Positions 48,919 through 60,008 are shown, counted from the first letter of the stretch. The stretch: 64,000 bases of DNA from Enterobacter sp. RHBSTW-00175 (GCF_013927005.1 NZ_CP055930.1:2046001-2110000); one strand, 5' to 3'. Notes: generated by a model from the sequence alone, not told the origin. Numbers and translations are program-made.

Positions 48919-50292
48919 TTAAATCACCCGCGAGAACTGTTGCAGACGCGCTTTCTGACGCAAATACGCGTCGAAGCACATGCAGATATTACGAATCAAC
49001 AAACGCCCTTTCGGCGTAACCTCAATCGCACTCTCCGAAATATCCACCAGCCCATCTTTCGCCAGCGGAGCAAGCAGCTTCAGGTCTTCCGCAAAGTACT
49101 CGTTAAATACCAGATCCCACTGCACTTCTGTCGCACTGAAATCGAGGCGGAAATTACAGATAAGCGCCTTAATCACATCACGGCGAATACAGTCATCCCG
49201 CGTTAACGCGATACCGCGCCACAGCGCATTACCTGTGTCATCGACCTGCTGGTAGTACTGCTTTAACTCTTTCTGGTTCTGCGCGTAGCAGTCGCCAATC
49301 ATGCTGATGGCCGAAACGCCCATCCCCAGTAAATCGGTGTCGCCCTGGGTGGTGTAGCCCTGGAAGTTGCGGTGCAGCACACCTTCACGCTGGGCAATCG
49401 CCAGCTCATCGTCCGGGCGGGCAAAGTGATCCATACCAATAAACTGATAACCGGTATCGGTCAGCGAAGTGATGGTTTCCTGCAAAATATCCAGCTTCTG
49501 CTGGGCAGAAGGCAGATCCGCATCCTTGATTTTGCGCTGCGCGGCGAACAACGTTGGCAGGTGCGCATAGTTAAAGACACTCAGGCGATCGGGATTGAGC
49601 TCAGCCACACGCTTCAGCGTAAAGGCGAAGCTCTCTGGCGTCTGTTTTGGCAGACCGTAAATCAGGTCAATGTTGGTCGACGTAAAGCCGATATCACGCG
49701 CATGGTTCAGCAAGGCAAAGATAAAGTCTTCATCCTGCTCACGGTTCACCAGACGCTGCACTTCTTTGTTGAAATCCTGCACGCCCATACTCAGGCGGTT
49801 AAAACCTTCAGCGCGTAAGTGATCCAGTACATCCAGCTCAATTTCACGTGGATCGACCTCGATCGAAATTTCAGCGTCATCGTTAAAATTGAAGTTACCG
49901 CGCAGCAACGCCATCAGTCGGCTGATTTGTGCTTTGTTCAGATAAGTTGGCGTACCGCCACCCCAGTGCAACTGGCTGACGTGGCGTCCGGCAAAGAGCG
50001 GCGCACGATGCAGGATTTCCTGTTCAAGTGCATCCAGATATTGATCGGCCTTGTGCTGCTGGCGGGTAACAATTTTATTGCAGCCACAGAAGTAGCAGAG
50101 CTTATGGCAGAACGGAATATGGACGTAGAGCGAAAGCGGGCGCTCAGGATAGCGGGCAACAGCCTGAAGAAATTCAGGCTCACCGAATGTATCGGTGAAC
50201 TCCAGCGCGGTTGGGTATGACGTATAGCGTGGCCCGGAATAGTTATATTTCTGGATTAGGGCCAAATCCCAGTCGATAGATGGTACAGACAT
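48919..50292 (-). CDS. hemN: Oxygen-independent coproporphyrinogen III oxidase HemN
   Basis: Radical SAM enzyme that decarboxylates coproporphyrinogen III to protoporphyrinogen IX in anaerobic heme synthesis. It has 457 residues, the E. coli length. The [4Fe-4S]/SAM motif is in HIPFCHKLCYFCGC and a GGGTPTYL motif follows. The start is MSVPSIDWDLAL with an AAGGAG site; the longer frame is not supported. It follows a small ORF and yihI on the same strand. Confidence 0.96.
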   Translation of the reverse strand: MSVPSIDWDLALIQKYNYSGPRYTSYPTALEFTDTFGEPEFLQAVARYPERPLSLYVHIPFCHKLCYFCGCNKIVTRQQHKADQYLDALEQEILHRAPLFAGRHVSQLHWGGGTPTYLNKAQISRLMALLRGNFNFNDDAEISIEVDPREIELDVLDHLRAEGFNRLSMGVQDFNKEVQRLVNREQDEDFIFALLNHARDIGFTSTNIDLIYGLPKQTPESFAFTLKRVAELNPDRLSVFNYAHLPTLFAAQRKIKDADLPSAQQKLDILQETITSLTDTGYQFIGMDHFARPDDELAIAQREGVLHRNFQGYTTQGDTDLLGMGVSAISMIGDCYAQNQKELKQYYQQVDDTGNALWRGIALTRDDCIRRDVIKALICNFRLDFSATEVQWDLVFNEYFAEDLKLLAPLAKDGLVDISESAIEVTPKGRLLIRNICMCFDAYLRQKARLQQFSRVI

Positions 50293-50294
50293 AC

Positions 50295-50477
50295 TCACTC
50301 CTTCCGTTGGTGTCGCGTTCGTATACGGCGGCCCGTTCTGGCCCCATTGCGGGCCATCATTCGGGTGCGCAGCCACTTATGTCGCCGCGACAACCGCCGT
50401 AGTTTAACGAATAACCACACCAGATAACATATAACCGGAAGGGTTATAAGCAGGACTGTCGTACCTGCCGGGTGCAA
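50295..50477 (-). CDS. Candidate 60-residue membrane protein filling the yihI-hemN gap
   Basis: A TTG-initiated frame begins 3 bases after the yihI stop and ends 2 bases before the hemN start. It encodes a short N-terminus, one strong hydrophobic segment (TTVLLITLPVICYLVWLFVK) and a very basic tail (LRRLSRRHKWLRTRMMARNG onward), the profile of a single-span inner-membrane protein with cytoplasmic C-terminus. A GGGTGG site lies about 9 bases before the TTG. I do not recognise the family; a shortened relative of the DUF2489 proteins that sit between yihI and hemN in some gammaproteobacteria is possible. Coding status unproven. Confidence 0.35.
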   Translation of the reverse strand: MHPAGTTVLLITLPVICYLVWLFVKLRRLSRRHKWLRTRMMARNGARTGRRIRTRHQRKE

Positions 50478-50480
50478 ATG

Positions 50481-50996
50481 TTAGTTTCCACCCTTCAGAA
50501 GACGCATCATATCTTCCTGCTTCTCTTCTTCTTCTTCGTCATCTTCATCGTCGTAAGACAGACCAAGTTTCTGCATTAGCTCATCGATACGATCCAGTTT
50601 GGCATCAACCCACGACTGTTCTTCAGCGGTCAGGGCCTCTCCCTCTTCAAGACGTTCCAGCAGCGCGTCCAGGCGCTCATCATTCTCCAGCATATCCAGC
50701 TCAGCCTGCGGTGAAAGCATAGGTTTCTCGCTCTTTGGTTTGTGCTGCTTAGTGACCGGGGTGTCTGTCACGCCCAGTTGAATGGGAGTTTTACTGCCGA
50801 TACGCGGATCTTTCTGCTGCTTGTTTTTCGCAGAAGAGGACGATTCACCGCTACCGTTCGCACGGCTGCCCGCAGCATGACCACGATGCTTTTTATCGCG
50901 TTTACGATCGCGCGCTTCCTGGTTCAGTTCTTCGCGCGTTTTGCGGCGTGCTTTTGCAGGGCGTTTTGCGCCCGCTACGGAGGTCGGTTTTTTCAT
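50481..50996 (-). CDS. yihI: Der GTPase-activating protein YihI
   Basis: Modulates the ribosome-assembly GTPase Der. It has 171 residues: a basic lysine/arginine-rich N-terminal half ([20 protein letters not shown]), a mid region with [11 protein letters not shown], and a highly acidic C-terminus ([11 protein letters not shown]). This charge split is typical for the family. It lies downstream of csrC on the same strand and upstream of hemN, as in E. coli. Confidence 0.94.
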   Translation of the reverse strand: MKKPTSVAGAKRPAKARRKTREELNQEARDRKRDKKHRGHAAGSRANGSGESSSSAKNKQQKDPRIGSKTPIQLGVTDTPVTKQHKPKSEKPMLSPQAELDMLENDERLDALLERLEEGEALTAEEQSWVDAKLDRIDELMQKLGLSYDDEDDEEEEEKQEDMMRLLKGGN

Positions 50997-51063
50997 GATG
51001 TTTTATCTTTAAGTCGTTTTCTTCAGTATAGAATTGCGGCGAAATCTAGCAGAAAGCAAGCAA

Positions 51064-51310
51064 AGAAAAAAGGCGACAGAGCAATCTGTCGCCTTTTTTC
51101 CTGACTCACAACCCTTAACGGGTCAGACATTCCTTGTTTGCCTACAACGAACCCTGTTTTATCCTTTGGCAGATACCGTCCGTGATACGGTTCCCTTTCC
51201 TGTTTTAAACGCCTCCAGGCGCTTGTCATCCTGACAATCCTGAGTCTTCGCCTCCTGGCGCTCCTGACCCTTATCCTTAAGTCGTTATCCTGTTGGCATC
51301 CTCGCCTTGC
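51064..51310 (-). ncRNA. csrC: CsrC regulatory RNA (CsrA sponge)
   Basis: About 247 nt in the yihI-engB gap. On the minus strand it runs from GCGAGGATGCCAACAGGATA to an AGGCGACAG / CTGTCGCCT hairpin with T run at 51064-51100. I count about 14 GGA motifs, many as AGGA or CAGGA in loop-like contexts (for example GTCAGGAGCGCCAGGAGGCG), the CsrA-binding signature. Position and direction match E. coli csrC. The 5' end is placed by similarity and may be off by a few bases. The remaining gap to engB (51311-51577) shows no gene; it contains a CTCCCATAGCATCTATGGCA stem. Confidence 0.88.
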
Positions 51311-51577
51311 CGCACACTTTACCTTGTTCCATTAAACTAACAAGCAACAGAAAGGTACAAAAGTGGATTTTAAGAAAATTACCCATAATTAACTTTATGA
51401 TTTTAAATGGTTTGTGTTTTTTAACACCTGCGATTTCTCTGAGATCTCCCATAGCATCTATGGCAGATCTCCTACACCGTCTGCGGTTATGGCCTACAGG
51501 GTTATTACGATGAGAAAAGCCTTTTGCCCGCATTCAGGTATAATCCCCCACAGATTACGATTTCTGGAGACGACCAC

Positions 51578-52207
51578 GTGACTACCTGGAACTACCAACA
51601 GACGCATTTTGTTACCAGTGCGCCTGATATTCGCCACTTACCTTCTGATACAGGGATTGAAGTTGCATTTGCTGGCCGCTCCAATGCGGGGAAATCCAGC
51701 GCCCTGAATGCGCTGACCAATCAGAAAAGCCTGGCGCGTACGTCAAAAACGCCTGGCCGTACTCAGTTGATCAACCTGTTTGAAGTGGCTGACGGTAAAC
51801 GTCTGGTCGACTTGCCAGGCTATGGTTACGCGCAAGTACCGGAAGAGATGAAGATCAAATGGCAACGTGCGCTGGGTGAATACCTGGAAAAACGCCTGTG
51901 TCTTAAAGGTCTTGTGGTTCTGATGGATATTCGCCATCCATTGAAAGACCTCGATCAGCAAATGATCGACTGGGCCGTGGCGAGTGATATTGCGGTGCTC
52001 GTGCTGCTGACGAAAGCCGATAAACTGGCGAGCGGCGCACGTAAAGCACAAGTGAATATGGTTCGCGAAGCGGTACTGGCGTTTAATGGCGATGTGCAGG
52101 TTGAGCCATTCTCCTCGCTGAAAAAGCAAGGTGTCGACAAACTGCGTCAGAAGCTTGATAGCTGGTTCAACGAGCTGGAGCCCGCGACAGAAGCGGAAGA
52201 AGAGTAA
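51578..52207 (+). CDS. engB: Ribosome biogenesis GTPase EngB (YihA/YsxC)
   Basis: Essential GTPase of about 209 residues acting in 50S subunit assembly. G1 is [10 protein letters not shown]3 DLPGYGYA, G4 TKADK. The start is a GTG (51578-51580) giving (M)[10 protein letters not shown]; it follows CTGGAGACG and matches the known E. coli N-terminus, whereas the ATG upstream is unsupported. It is divergent from csrC and convergent with spf. Confidence 0.94.
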   Translation: MTTWNYQQTHFVTSAPDIRHLPSDTGIEVAFAGRSNAGKSSALNALTNQKSLARTSKTPGRTQLINLFEVADGKRLVDLPGYGYAQVPEEMKIKWQRALGEYLEKRLCLKGLVVLMDIRHPLKDLDQQMIDWAVASDIAVLVLLTKADKLASGARKAQVNMVREAVLAFNGDVQVEPFSSLKKQGVDKLRQKLDSWFNELEPATEAEEE

Positions 52208-52213
52208 TAACGC

Positions 52214-52239
52214 GCGCGGCAATGACCGCGCTTTTTTTT
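52214..52239 (+). terminator. Intrinsic terminator of engB
   Basis: GCGCGG and CCGCGC stem with a CAATGA loop followed by eight T, 7 bases after the engB stop. Confidence 0.88.
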
Positions 52240-52262
52240 GCCCGCAATTTTCTTTGGCACAA

Positions 52263-52371
52263 TAAAAAACGCCCCAGTCATTACTGACTGGGGCGGCTAA
52301 AATATTCAGCCAAATCCGATTACGTGAAGTAAAAGGTCTGAAAGATAGAACATCTTACCTCTGTACCCTAC
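52263..52371 (-). ncRNA. spf: Spot 42 RNA
   Basis: A 109 nt RNA on the minus strand, from GTAGGGTACAGAGGTAAGAT to the terminator GCCCCAGTCA / TGACTGGGGC with T run. It matches the E. coli Spot 42 sequence throughout as far as I can recall it. In E. coli it is Hfq-dependent, repressed by CRP-cAMP and represses galK and other carbon-use genes. The position downstream of polA and convergent with engB is conserved. Confidence 0.96.
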
Positions 52372-52519
52372 GTCGTTAACTCTACTCTTTTTTTATCGAT
52401 CGAAAAAGCACTTTTCGTAGTTTTTTTTCATTCTTTACATAGGGAATTCTAATGATCATCACAAAACGCACCTGGTTATGTTGCTAAGTTACATAAAAAG
52501 CACGTTATTCGCCTGACCC

Positions 52520-55309
52520 TTAGTGAGCTTGATCCCAGTTTTCCCCACTGCCCACTTCCACCAGCAATGGCACATCCAGTTTCATGCTGCTTTCCATCAG
52601 TTCGTGGATCTTTTTCGACACAGCAGCCAGGTCATCTTTATGCACTTCGAACACCAGTTCATCGTGCACCTGCATGATCATGCGCACACGCGGTTTCTCG
52701 TGTTCCAGCCAGGCATCAACGGCAATCATTGCACGTTTAATGATGTCAGCTGCGGTACCTTGCATCGGGGCATTGATCGCTGCACGCTCTGCGCCGGCAC
52801 GGCGAGCTGCATTGCTGGATTTAATGTCCGGCAGATAAAGACGACGGCCCTCCAGAGTTTCAACGTAGCCTTTCTCTTTTGCCTGGGCGCGAGTACGCTC
52901 CATATAGTCCAGCACACCCGGGTAACGCTCGAAGTAGAGATCCATATACTTCTGCGACTCTTTACGCGGAATGTTGAGCTGACGCGAAAGCCCGAATGCG
53001 CTCATGCCATAAATCAGACCGAAGTTGATCGCTTTTGCACTACGGCGCTGCTCGTTGGTCACGCTTTCTAGCGGCAGGCCAAACACCTCTGCTGCGGTAG
53101 CGCGGTGAATATCCTTCCCTTCGGCAAATGCAGTCAGCAAACCTTTATCACGCGACAGATGCGCCATAATACGCAGTTCAATTTGCGAGTAGTCCGCAGA
53201 GACAATCAGGTAATCATCCGGGGCAATAAACGCCTGGCGAATACGACGCCCCTCTTCATTACGAACCGGGATGTTTTGCAGGTTTGGATCGGTCGATGAA
53301 AGTCGCCCGGTCGCAGCAACCGCCTGATGATAGGAGGTATGCACACGCCCTGTTTTCGGGTTAATCATCAATGGTAGCTTATCGGTATAGGTCGATTTAA
53401 GCTTCGCAAGCCCACGATATTCGAGGATCACTTTTGGCAGCGGATAATCCAGCGCCAACTCCTCAAGCACTTCTTCAGAGGTCGATGGTGCGCCACCTGG
53501 GGTTTTCTTCAATGGCTTGATGCCCTGTTTTTCAAACAGGATAGTTTGCAGCTGTTTCGGCGATGACAGGTTAAACGCCTCGCCGGCAAGCTCATGCGCT
53601 TTTTGCTCAAGCTCGGTAAGACGTTGCGCCAGCTCACCCGAGTGGTTATGCAGCACCGTTGGGTCGATTTTCACGCCGTTGCGTTCAATACGGGACAGCA
53701 CCGGCACCAGCGGCATTTCGATATGCTGGAATACGCTCAGCGGGCCTTCGTTCTTCTGAAGCTTTGGCCACATCTTCAGATGCAGTTGCAGCGTTACGTC
53801 GGCATCTTCTGCCGCATAGCGGCCTGCTTCTTCCAGCGCAATCTGGTTAAAGGTCAGCTGGTTTTTACCCTTACCGGCAATCTCTTCAAAGGTAATGGTT
53901 TTGTGCTTCAGCCAGCGATCGGACAAGGAGTCCATATCGTGACGGCCTGCAACGCTGTCCAGAATGTAGGATTCCAGCATGGTGTCGAAGGCAATACCGC
54001 GCAGCTCAATACCGTAGTTTTGCAGGATGCCACGGTCATATTTAAGGTTTTGCCCCACCTTAAGGACTTTGTCGTCTTCAAGAAGAGGTTTGAGCAATTC
54101 CAGCACGCGCTCGCGAGGAATTTGATCCGGTGCGTCCAGGTAGTCATGCGCCACAGGGACATATGCAGCCAGGCCCGGCTCCGTTGCAAACGAGAGGCCA
54201 ACCATATTGGCGGAGATGTTGTCGAGGCTGTCCGTCTCAGTATCGAACGCGAAGACCGGTGCCTTCTTCAGCTTTTCAATCCACGCAATTAACTGCGCTT
54301 CTTCAAGCAGGGTTTCATAGTGTTCAGAAGACAGGGCGCTCACCGGCTCTTCTTCTACTTCAACCTCAACTTCGAGGGTTTCTTTTGGTTTTGCCGCAGG
54401 TTTAGCACCCTTCGCCTGCATCCATTTGCCTGCTTCGACGTCTGTCGTCCAGCGTTTGAATTCGTATTTTTTAAACAGACTCAGCAGATCGTCCGCTGAC
54501 GGTTGCTGCACTTCAAGTTGCTCGCAACCCAGCTCCAGCTCAACGTCAGTTTTGATGGTTGCCAGTTTATAAGAGAGGTAAGCCAGATCTTTATTTTGCT
54601 CAAGCTTAGCCGCCATCGTCTTCGCGCCGCGGAATGTCAGGCTCGCGATTTTATCTGATTCGCCGTAAAGCGTATCCAGCCCGCCAAGCCCCTGCAACAA
54701 CGCCTGAGCCGTCTTTTCACCCACACCCGGTACGCCCGGAATGTTATCGGAGGAGTCGCCCATTAAGGCAAGGAAATCGATGATCAGTTCGGGCGGCACA
54801 CCGTATTTGGTGACAACTTCTTCTGGCCCCAGAATGGTGTTCGTCATGGTGTTAATCAGGGTGATCCCTGGCGTCACCAGCTGCGCCATATCTTTATCGC
54901 CGGTGCTGATAAGCACGGGACGGCCCAGTTTTTCGGCTTCACGGGCCAGCGTGCCGATTACGTCATCAGCCTCTACCCCGGACACCGCCAGCAGCGGCAG
55001 ACCCATCGCTTTCACCATCGTGTGCAGCGGTTCTATTTGTGCGCGCAGATCGTCAGGCATTGGCGGACGATGAGACTTGTAGTCTTCGAATAATTCATCA
55101 CGGAAGGTTTTGCCCTTCGCATCAAAAACAACGGCCGCATGGGTCGGTTGATACTGAAGGATCAGGCTGCGCAGCATGTTTAACACGCCATACATCGCGC
55201 CGGTAGGCTCTCCTGCGCTATTGGTCAGAGGAGGAAACGCATGATACGCCCGATACAGGTAAGAAGAGCCGTCGACGAGAATAAGAGGGTTTTCTGGGAT
55301 CTGAACCAT
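52520..55309 (-). CDS. polA: DNA polymerase I
   Basis: Repair and Okazaki-fragment processing polymerase of 929 residues. The 5'-3' exonuclease domain is about 1-320 ([16 protein letters not shown]), the inactive-to-active 3'-5' proofreading domain about 325-520 ([10 protein letters not shown]), the polymerase domain from about 550, with motif [17 protein letters not shown] and motif [11 protein letters not shown]. Start is [11 protein letters not shown], 14 codons inside the longest frame. The upstream 429 bases to yihG contain divergent promoters only, with no other gene that I can see. Confidence 0.98.
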   Translation of the reverse strand: MVQIPENPLILVDGSSYLYRAYHAFPPLTNSAGEPTGAMYGVLNMLRSLILQYQPTHAAVVFDAKGKTFRDELFEDYKSHRPPMPDDLRAQIEPLHTMVKAMGLPLLAVSGVEADDVIGTLAREAEKLGRPVLISTGDKDMAQLVTPGITLINTMTNTILGPEEVVTKYGVPPELIIDFLALMGDSSDNIPGVPGVGEKTAQALLQGLGGLDTLYGESDKIASLTFRGAKTMAAKLEQNKDLAYLSYKLATIKTDVELELGCEQLEVQQPSADDLLSLFKKYEFKRWTTDVEAGKWMQAKGAKPAAKPKETLEVEVEVEEEPVSALSSEHYETLLEEAQLIAWIEKLKKAPVFAFDTETDSLDNISANMVGLSFATEPGLAAYVPVAHDYLDAPDQIPRERVLELLKPLLEDDKVLKVGQNLKYDRGILQNYGIELRGIAFDTMLESYILDSVAGRHDMDSLSDRWLKHKTITFEEIAGKGKNQLTFNQIALEEAGRYAAEDADVTLQLHLKMWPKLQKNEGPLSVFQHIEMPLVPVLSRIERNGVKIDPTVLHNHSGELAQRLTELEQKAHELAGEAFNLSSPKQLQTILFEKQGIKPLKKTPGGAPSTSEEVLEELALDYPLPKVILEYRGLAKLKSTYTDKLPLMINPKTGRVHTSYHQAVAATGRLSSTDPNLQNIPVRNEEGRRIRQAFIAPDDYLIVSADYSQIELRIMAHLSRDKGLLTAFAEGKDIHRATAAEVFGLPLESVTNEQRRSAKAINFGLIYGMSAFGLSRQLNIPRKESQKYMDLYFERYPGVLDYMERTRAQAKEKGYVETLEGRRLYLPDIKSSNAARRAGAERAAINAPMQGTAADIIKRAMIAVDAWLEHEKPRVRMIMQVHDELVFEVHKDDLAAVSKKIHELMESSMKLDVPLLVEVGSGENWDQAH

Positions 55310-55738
55310 AATGTCCGTGCCTTTAATCAATTTATGGGTAAAGGATGCCACAGAAGGATGAAAACATCAGTTTTTAGCGCCGATAACAGGAAAAGATTTT
55401 GCGATCGTGAGGATCGCTCGCAAATTTCAATCTGTGGATAAGTTTGTGCATATTTTTGCTTCATATGAATAACAGCCATGAAAATTATATACCACATTCT
55501 ATTTTTATATTTAATATCAGTTAGTTGATTATTGATCCGGGATCTCTTTCGTCAACTGATGACAATTTACTCCATGTGGATATAAGACTTGCCATTCCCA
55601 CCATCATAGTGGAATCGTCTGCTGCTGAGTAAAAGCCTCAGGCTCGCGGTATGAAAGCGCCATTATTGTGTCTGTTTTCTGGTAAAATCAGCGCCCAGCG
55701 CCGGAAACCGGCCGCACCTTATAGATAACTATCTGAAA

Positions 55739-56656
55739 ATGCTCATTATGTTGAGATTACTTGCTGCGATAACATTACTGTTAAGCATCATTTTAACTAT
55801 TCTGGTTACCATCGCCTGTTCGGTGCCGATTATTGTCACCGGAATAATTAAACTGCTGTTGCCTGTTCCCGCAGTCTGGCGCGCGGTTTCTACATTTTGT
55901 AATTTTATGATGTACTGCTGGTGCGAAGGTTTGGCCATACTGCTTTACCTGAATCCCCGCCTGAAGTGGGATGTTGAAGGTCTGGACAGACTGAACAAAA
56001 AGAACTGGTATTTGCTTATCTGCAATCACCATAGCTGGGCAGATATCGTGATTTTATGCGTGTTGTTCCGCAAACATATCCCAATGAACAAATACTTCCT
56101 GAAACAGCAGCTAGCCTGGGTTCCTTTTATTGGTCTGGCCTGTTGGGCGCTGGATATGCCGTTTATGAAGCGCTATTCGCGCAGCTATCTGATCCGCCAT
56201 CCAGAACGCCGCGGTAAAGATGTAGAAACCACGCGCAGCTCATGCGAAAAGTTTCGGGCGCATCCGACGACCATCGTTAACTTTGTTGAAGGCTCGCGTT
56301 TTACTGAAGAAAAACGCCAGCAAACGCGCTCACCTTATCAGAACTTATTACCACCGAAGGCCGCAGGAATTGCGATGGCGCTTAACGTATTAGGGGAACA
56401 GTTCGATAAGCTGCTTAACGTCACCTTATGCTATCCGGAAAACGATAAGACGCCATTCTACGATATGCTCAGCGGCAAATTAACGCGGATTGTGGTGCGG
56501 GTCGATCTGGTGCCTGTGGATGCAGAGCTGCACGGTGATTACGTTAACGATAAGAATTTCAAACGTCGTTTCCAGCTTTGGCTCAATACACTCTGGAAAG
56601 ATAAAGACGAGCAGATAAACAGCATAAAATCTTCATATAAAAACGCCGGTCACTGA
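55739..56656 (+). CDS. yihG: Acyltransferase YihG (1-acylglycerol-3-phosphate acyltransferase family)
   Basis: Inner-membrane acyltransferase of 305 residues. An N-terminal hydrophobic segment ([20 protein letters not shown]) precedes the PlsC domain. The catalytic block is present as NHHSWAD (HxxxxD-like) and the second block as [10 protein letters not shown]. coli YihG works with PlsC in phospholipid synthesis and affects motility. It is convergent with dsbA across a shared terminator. Confidence 0.92.
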   Translation: MLIMLRLLAAITLLLSIILTILVTIACSVPIIVTGIIKLLLPVPAVWRAVSTFCNFMMYCWCEGLAILLYLNPRLKWDVEGLDRLNKKNWYLLICNHHSWADIVILCVLFRKHIPMNKYFLKQQLAWVPFIGLACWALDMPFMKRYSRSYLIRHPERRGKDVETTRSSCEKFRAHPTTIVNFVEGSRFTEEKRQQTRSPYQNLLPPKAAGIAMALNVLGEQFDKLLNVTLCYPENDKTPFYDMLSGKLTRIVVRVDLVPVDAELHGDYVNDKNFKRRFQLWLNTLWKDKDEQINSIKSSYKNAGH

Positions 56657-56670
56657 CCGGCGTTTTTTTC
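56643..56670. terminator. Bidirectional terminator between yihG and dsbA
   Basis: ACGCCGGTCACTGACCGGCG is a near-perfect hairpin with A run on one side and T run on the other. It begins inside the last codons of yihG and ends at the dsbA stop, so it can end both convergent transcripts. Confidence 0.9.
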
Positions 56671-57294
56671 TTACTTCTTCTCAACCAGATATTTCACGGT
56701 ATCGGCATACTGTTGTACGAAGATATCCATGCTGCTGGTATCCATGCCCTGCATGTTCAGCTGGTATTTGCCGTTAACATACATCGCCGGAACCCCCTGC
56801 AATTGCAGGTCGGCTGCCGCTTTCTCTTGCTGAGCAACCAGAGATTTCACCACGAAGCTGTTCCAGGCCGCGTCATAATCTTCGCCCTTCACACCCGCAT
56901 CAACGAATACTTTACGGATATCAGCTGTCGTTTGCACAGTCTGGGTTTTCTGCACAGCTTCAAACATTGGGGAGGTGATCTTGTCTTCCACACCCAGGGC
57001 AATGGCAACCGCCCACGCCTGAGTCAGGTCTTTGCCCAATGGGCCCAGGAACTCAACGTGGTACTTGGTCATTTTGGTGCCTTCCGGCAGCTTTTTCTTC
57101 ACGTTGTCAGAAACATGCAGCACCTGCTCAAACTCATAGCAGTGCGGGCAATAGAACGAAAAGAACTCCAGAACCTGTGGCTCACCCGCTACTGGCTTCT
57201 CGAGCGTGATGAACTGCTTGCCGTCAGTAAACTGAGCAGCAGAAGCGCTAAATGCCAGAATCATACCTGCCAGCGCCAGCCAAATTTTTTTCAT
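56671..57294 (-). CDS. dsbA: Periplasmic disulfide oxidoreductase DsbA
   Basis: Introduces disulfides into exported proteins. It has 207 residues with a signal peptide of about 19 ([17 protein letters not shown]). The active site is CPHC ([10 protein letters not shown]) and the cis-Pro loop is in [10 protein letters not shown]. The start [10 protein letters not shown] is nine codons inside the longest frame, with GGAGAAAG upstream. It is 27 bases from the srkA stop, and the pair is co-transcribed and Cpx-regulated in E. coli. The fimbrial subunits of this window, which carry paired Cys, are plausible clients. Confidence 0.97.
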   Translation of the reverse strand: MKKIWLALAGMILAFSASAAQFTDGKQFITLEKPVAGEPQVLEFFSFYCPHCYEFEQVLHVSDNVKKKLPEGTKMTKYHVEFLGPLGKDLTQAWAVAIALGVEDKITSPMFEAVQKTQTVQTTADIRKVFVDAGVKGEDYDAAWNSFVVKSLVAQQEKAAADLQLQGVPAMYVNGKYQLNMQGMDTSSMDIFVQQYADTVKYLVEKK

Positions 57295-57321
57295 GATCAA
57301 CTTTCTCCTGGGTGTGTCCAA

Positions 57322-58308
57322 TTAATACATCGGCGTTAATTGCAGAGGGGGTTCCTGAAGAACCTTAACCTGCTCGGTAAATGTGGATATCTGGTTGCGC
57401 CAGTAATCCTCCCCGGTAAGCCACGGGAAATTTCGGGGAAATGCGGGGTCATCCCAACGCCTGATTAACCATGCGAGATAATAAACAAAACGCATCGCAC
57501 GTAAAGGTTCAATCAGGGCAATTTCGTCTGAATTAAAGGGACTAAACTCTTCATAAGCTTCAATGATGGTTTCAAGCTGCATACGCTGCTCGGCTTTGTC
57601 CCCATTGAGCAGCATCCACAGATCCTGAACGGCTGGCCCCATTCGGGCATCGTCCAGGTCAACAAACAGTGGGCCATCACGCCAGAGAATATTACCGGCA
57701 TGGCAATCCCCATGCAGACGAAGCACTGGAATATCGTCGCGCCAGCATGACTTCACCGCATCGATTAGTTTATCCGTCGCAGCGAGGAAATTATCTTTCA
57801 GCATTGCCGGGATAAGTGCTGACGATTCGAATACCTGACGTGGCTCCTGAAGATATTCCTGAATGCCCATGGTCGGGCGAGCAATAAACGGTTTTTTACG
57901 GCCAGTCTGATGGATTCGCCCAAGATAACGCGCAACCCATTCCATTTGATCGATATTGTCGGCTTCGAACTGGCGGCCACCCAGGTTGGGAAATACAGCA
58001 AAGTAGAATCCCTGGTGAGTGAGCAACGTCTGGTTATTGAATTTCAGCGGCGCGGCAACAGGGACATCGTCCTCCAGCAGATCGTGGGCAAACTGATGTT
58101 CTTCCTGGATTTGCTCCGCGGACCAGCGCTCGGGGCGATAAAATTTAACGACAAAACGCTGCCGATCCTCGTCCTGAAATTGATAGACGCGGTTTTCGTA
58201 GCTATTTAAGGGAGTTAACCCGGAATCCACCCGAATACCCTGCTCAAAAAGGGCATCCATAATGGTATCCGGGTGCAATGTCTGGAAAGTAAAAGCCTGG
58301 TCGTTCAT
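57322..58308 (-). CDS. srkA: Stress response kinase A (SrkA/YihE)
   Basis: Ser/Thr kinase of 328 residues with the aminoglycoside phosphotransferase fold, protecting cells from stress-induced death in E. coli. The catalytic loop is in RLHGDCHAGNILWRDG and the DFG-equivalent in FVDLDDARMG. The N-terminus MNDQAFTFQTLHPDTIMDAL matches the family. It is upstream of dsbA in one transcription unit under Cpx control in E. coli. Confidence 0.95.
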   Translation of the reverse strand: MNDQAFTFQTLHPDTIMDALFEQGIRVDSGLTPLNSYENRVYQFQDEDRQRFVVKFYRPERWSAEQIQEEHQFAHDLLEDDVPVAAPLKFNNQTLLTHQGFYFAVFPNLGGRQFEADNIDQMEWVARYLGRIHQTGRKKPFIARPTMGIQEYLQEPRQVFESSALIPAMLKDNFLAATDKLIDAVKSCWRDDIPVLRLHGDCHAGNILWRDGPLFVDLDDARMGPAVQDLWMLLNGDKAEQRMQLETIIEAYEEFSPFNSDEIALIEPLRAMRFVYYLAWLIRRWDDPAFPRNFPWLTGEDYWRNQISTFTEQVKVLQEPPLQLTPMY

Positions 58309-58383
58309 CCGATCATCCGGAAAATATACGAATGATTCAGGATATCATCTTGTGGCGATTTCGGAGTCGCCGCTTACAAGCTT

Positions 58384-58653
58384 TTACTCTTTAATTACGC
58401 CACGTGCGCGCAGTAATGCGGTTTTAAAATCTTCCTCATAATCTTTCTGAATACCCGGAATAACAGCATCTTTTGCAGAGTCGCGCATTTTAAGGTGATA
58501 GATCAGGATGTCATCAGAAAGGTCTGTCAATTCACCGTCATAACCTGACTCTTTCGCCAGTTTCTGCAAAAATTGCATCAGGTTCAGCTCTGGCTCTTTT
58601 TGCCAGGCCGGCTGGAGGAGTTCAATAACTTCATTCAGACGTTTACATTTCAT
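58384..58653 (-). CDS. yihD: YihD family protein
   Basis: Small protein of 89 residues, DUF1040 family, of unknown function. It begins [20 protein letters not shown] and is predicted alpha-helical and acidic. Its gene is conserved next to mobA and srkA in enterobacteria. An AGGAGC ribosome site precedes the ATG. Confidence 0.93.
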   Translation of the reverse strand: MKCKRLNEVIELLQPAWQKEPELNLMQFLQKLAKESGYDGELTDLSDDILIYHLKMRDSAKDAVIPGIQKDYEEDFKTALLRARGVIKE

Positions 58654-58721
58654 GGTGGTGCTCCTTTCATTTAGAAAGACACGTTAGCAGGGTCAATCCC
58701 ACAATAAAAGAGGCGATATTC

Positions 58722-59306
58722 GTGAATCGATATCAGGAAATTACCGGTGTCGTTCTGGCAGGCGGAAGAGCAACGCGTATGGGAGGGAAAGATAAGGGGC
58801 TTGAGGAGCTAAACGGTAAGCCCTTATGGAAACATGTCGCCGACACTCTGTCAGGCCAGGTCGCATCAATCGCCATTAGCGCTAACCGCAATATCGATAT
58901 TTATGAGCGTAGCGGATTTGCAATCTATCAGGATAAGCTTGCTGATTACCCGGGTCCTTTGGCTGGAATGCTCTCGGTGATGCAGCAATCTCAGGGGGAG
59001 TGGTTTCTTTTTTGCTCGTGTGATACGCCTTTTATTCCGTCTTGCCTTGTTGAGCGCATGGCGATGCAACGAGGCGTATCACCCGTTGTCTGGGTACATG
59101 ATGGTGAACGGGATCATCCAACAATTGCATTAATTAACAAAGCGTTAGTCCATGACCTGCAAACTTATCTTGCGGCGGGTGAAAGGCGAGTGATGGTATT
59201 TATGCGCCAGTCTGGCGGGCATTCTGTTGATTTTAGCGATTTGAAGTCGGCGTTTATCAATGTGAACACAACGGAAGATCTTCAGCTGATGCAGGTGAAA
59301 CGATGA
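58722..59306 (+). CDS. mobA: Molybdenum cofactor guanylyltransferase MobA
   Basis: Adds GMP to molybdopterin to make bis-MGD cofactor, needed by FdoG and other molybdoenzymes. It has 194 residues. The nucleotidyltransferase loop is [20 protein letters not shown]. The start is GTG, preceded by GAGGCG. It is divergent from yihD and overlaps mobB by 4 bp. Confidence 0.95.
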   Translation: MNRYQEITGVVLAGGRATRMGGKDKGLEELNGKPLWKHVADTLSGQVASIAISANRNIDIYERSGFAIYQDKLADYPGPLAGMLSVMQQSQGEWFLFCSCDTPFIPSCLVERMAMQRGVSPVVWVHDGERDHPTIALINKALVHDLQTYLAAGERRVMVFMRQSGGHSVDFSDLKSAFINVNTTEDLQLMQVKR

Positions 59307-59806
59307 CACCGATTTTGGCCATTTCAGCCTGGAGTGGAACAGGTAAAACCACACTCCTGAAAAAACTGATACCTGCCCTTTGCGATAAAGGGATCCGCCC
59401 GGGGTTAATCAAACATACTCATCACAATATGGACGTAGATAAACCCGGTAAAGACAGTTACGAACTTCGCAAAGCAGGCGCAGCGCAGACGATGGTGGCA
59501 AGTACCCAGCGCTGGGCATTAATGACTGAAACGCCTGATGAGGCACCGCTGGATCTCGCTTATCTGGTCAGCCGGATGGATCATTCGTTGCTGGATTTGG
59601 TCCTGGTGGAAGGATTTAAACATGAAGCAGTACCGAAAATACTGCTTTTCAGACGCGATGCGGGGCACGATATCGCTGAATTAACGCTGGATGAACATGT
59701 TATTGCGGTGGCCAGCGATATAGGGTTAGACCTGCCAGTACCGGTTCTTGATTTGAATGATGTGGACGGGATTGCAGAGTTTATTATGACGTGGAGCGCG
59801 GCCTGA
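59303..59806 (+). CDS. mobB: Molybdopterin-guanine dinucleotide biosynthesis protein MobB
   Basis: GTP-binding partner of MobA, 167 residues. Walker [15 protein letters not shown] is near residue 8 and the family signature [16 protein letters not shown] follows. It is the last plus-strand gene before the rRNA operon. E. coli has the same mobAB-rrnA adjacency. Confidence 0.95.
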   Translation: MTPILAISAWSGTGKTTLLKKLIPALCDKGIRPGLIKHTHHNMDVDKPGKDSYELRKAGAAQTMVASTQRWALMTETPDEAPLDLAYLVSRMDHSLLDLVLVEGFKHEAVPKILLFRRDAGHDIAELTLDEHVIAVASDIGLDLPVPVLDLNDVDGIAEFIMTWSAA

Positions 59807-59846
59807 CTTCGCCTTACCCTGCCTATAAAAACCTGTGGTTCAGAAA

Positions 59847-59876
59847 CGCAAAAAGGCCATCCTTGCGGATGGCCTC
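59847..59876 (-). terminator. rRNA operon terminator
   Basis: On the minus strand GGCCATCC and GGATGGCC form an 8 bp stem with a GCAA loop, followed by TTTTTGCG, 13 bases after the 5S 3' end. It is of the rrn T1 type. Confidence 0.88.
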
Positions 59877-59888
59877 TTCACTTAATTG

Positions 59889-60008
59889 ATGCCTGGCAGT
59901 TCCCTACTCTCACATGGGGAGACCCCACACTACCATCGGCGCTACGGCGTTTCACTTCTGAGTTCGGCATGGGGTCAGGTGGGACCACCGCGCTAAAGCC
60001 GCCAGGCA
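59889..60008 (-). rRNA. rrf: 5S ribosomal RNA
   Basis: A 120 nt segment that begins TGCCTGGCGGCTTTAGCGCG and ends GGGAACTGCCAGGCAT on the minus strand, with complementary ends, the enterobacterial 5S pattern. Confidence 0.97.
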
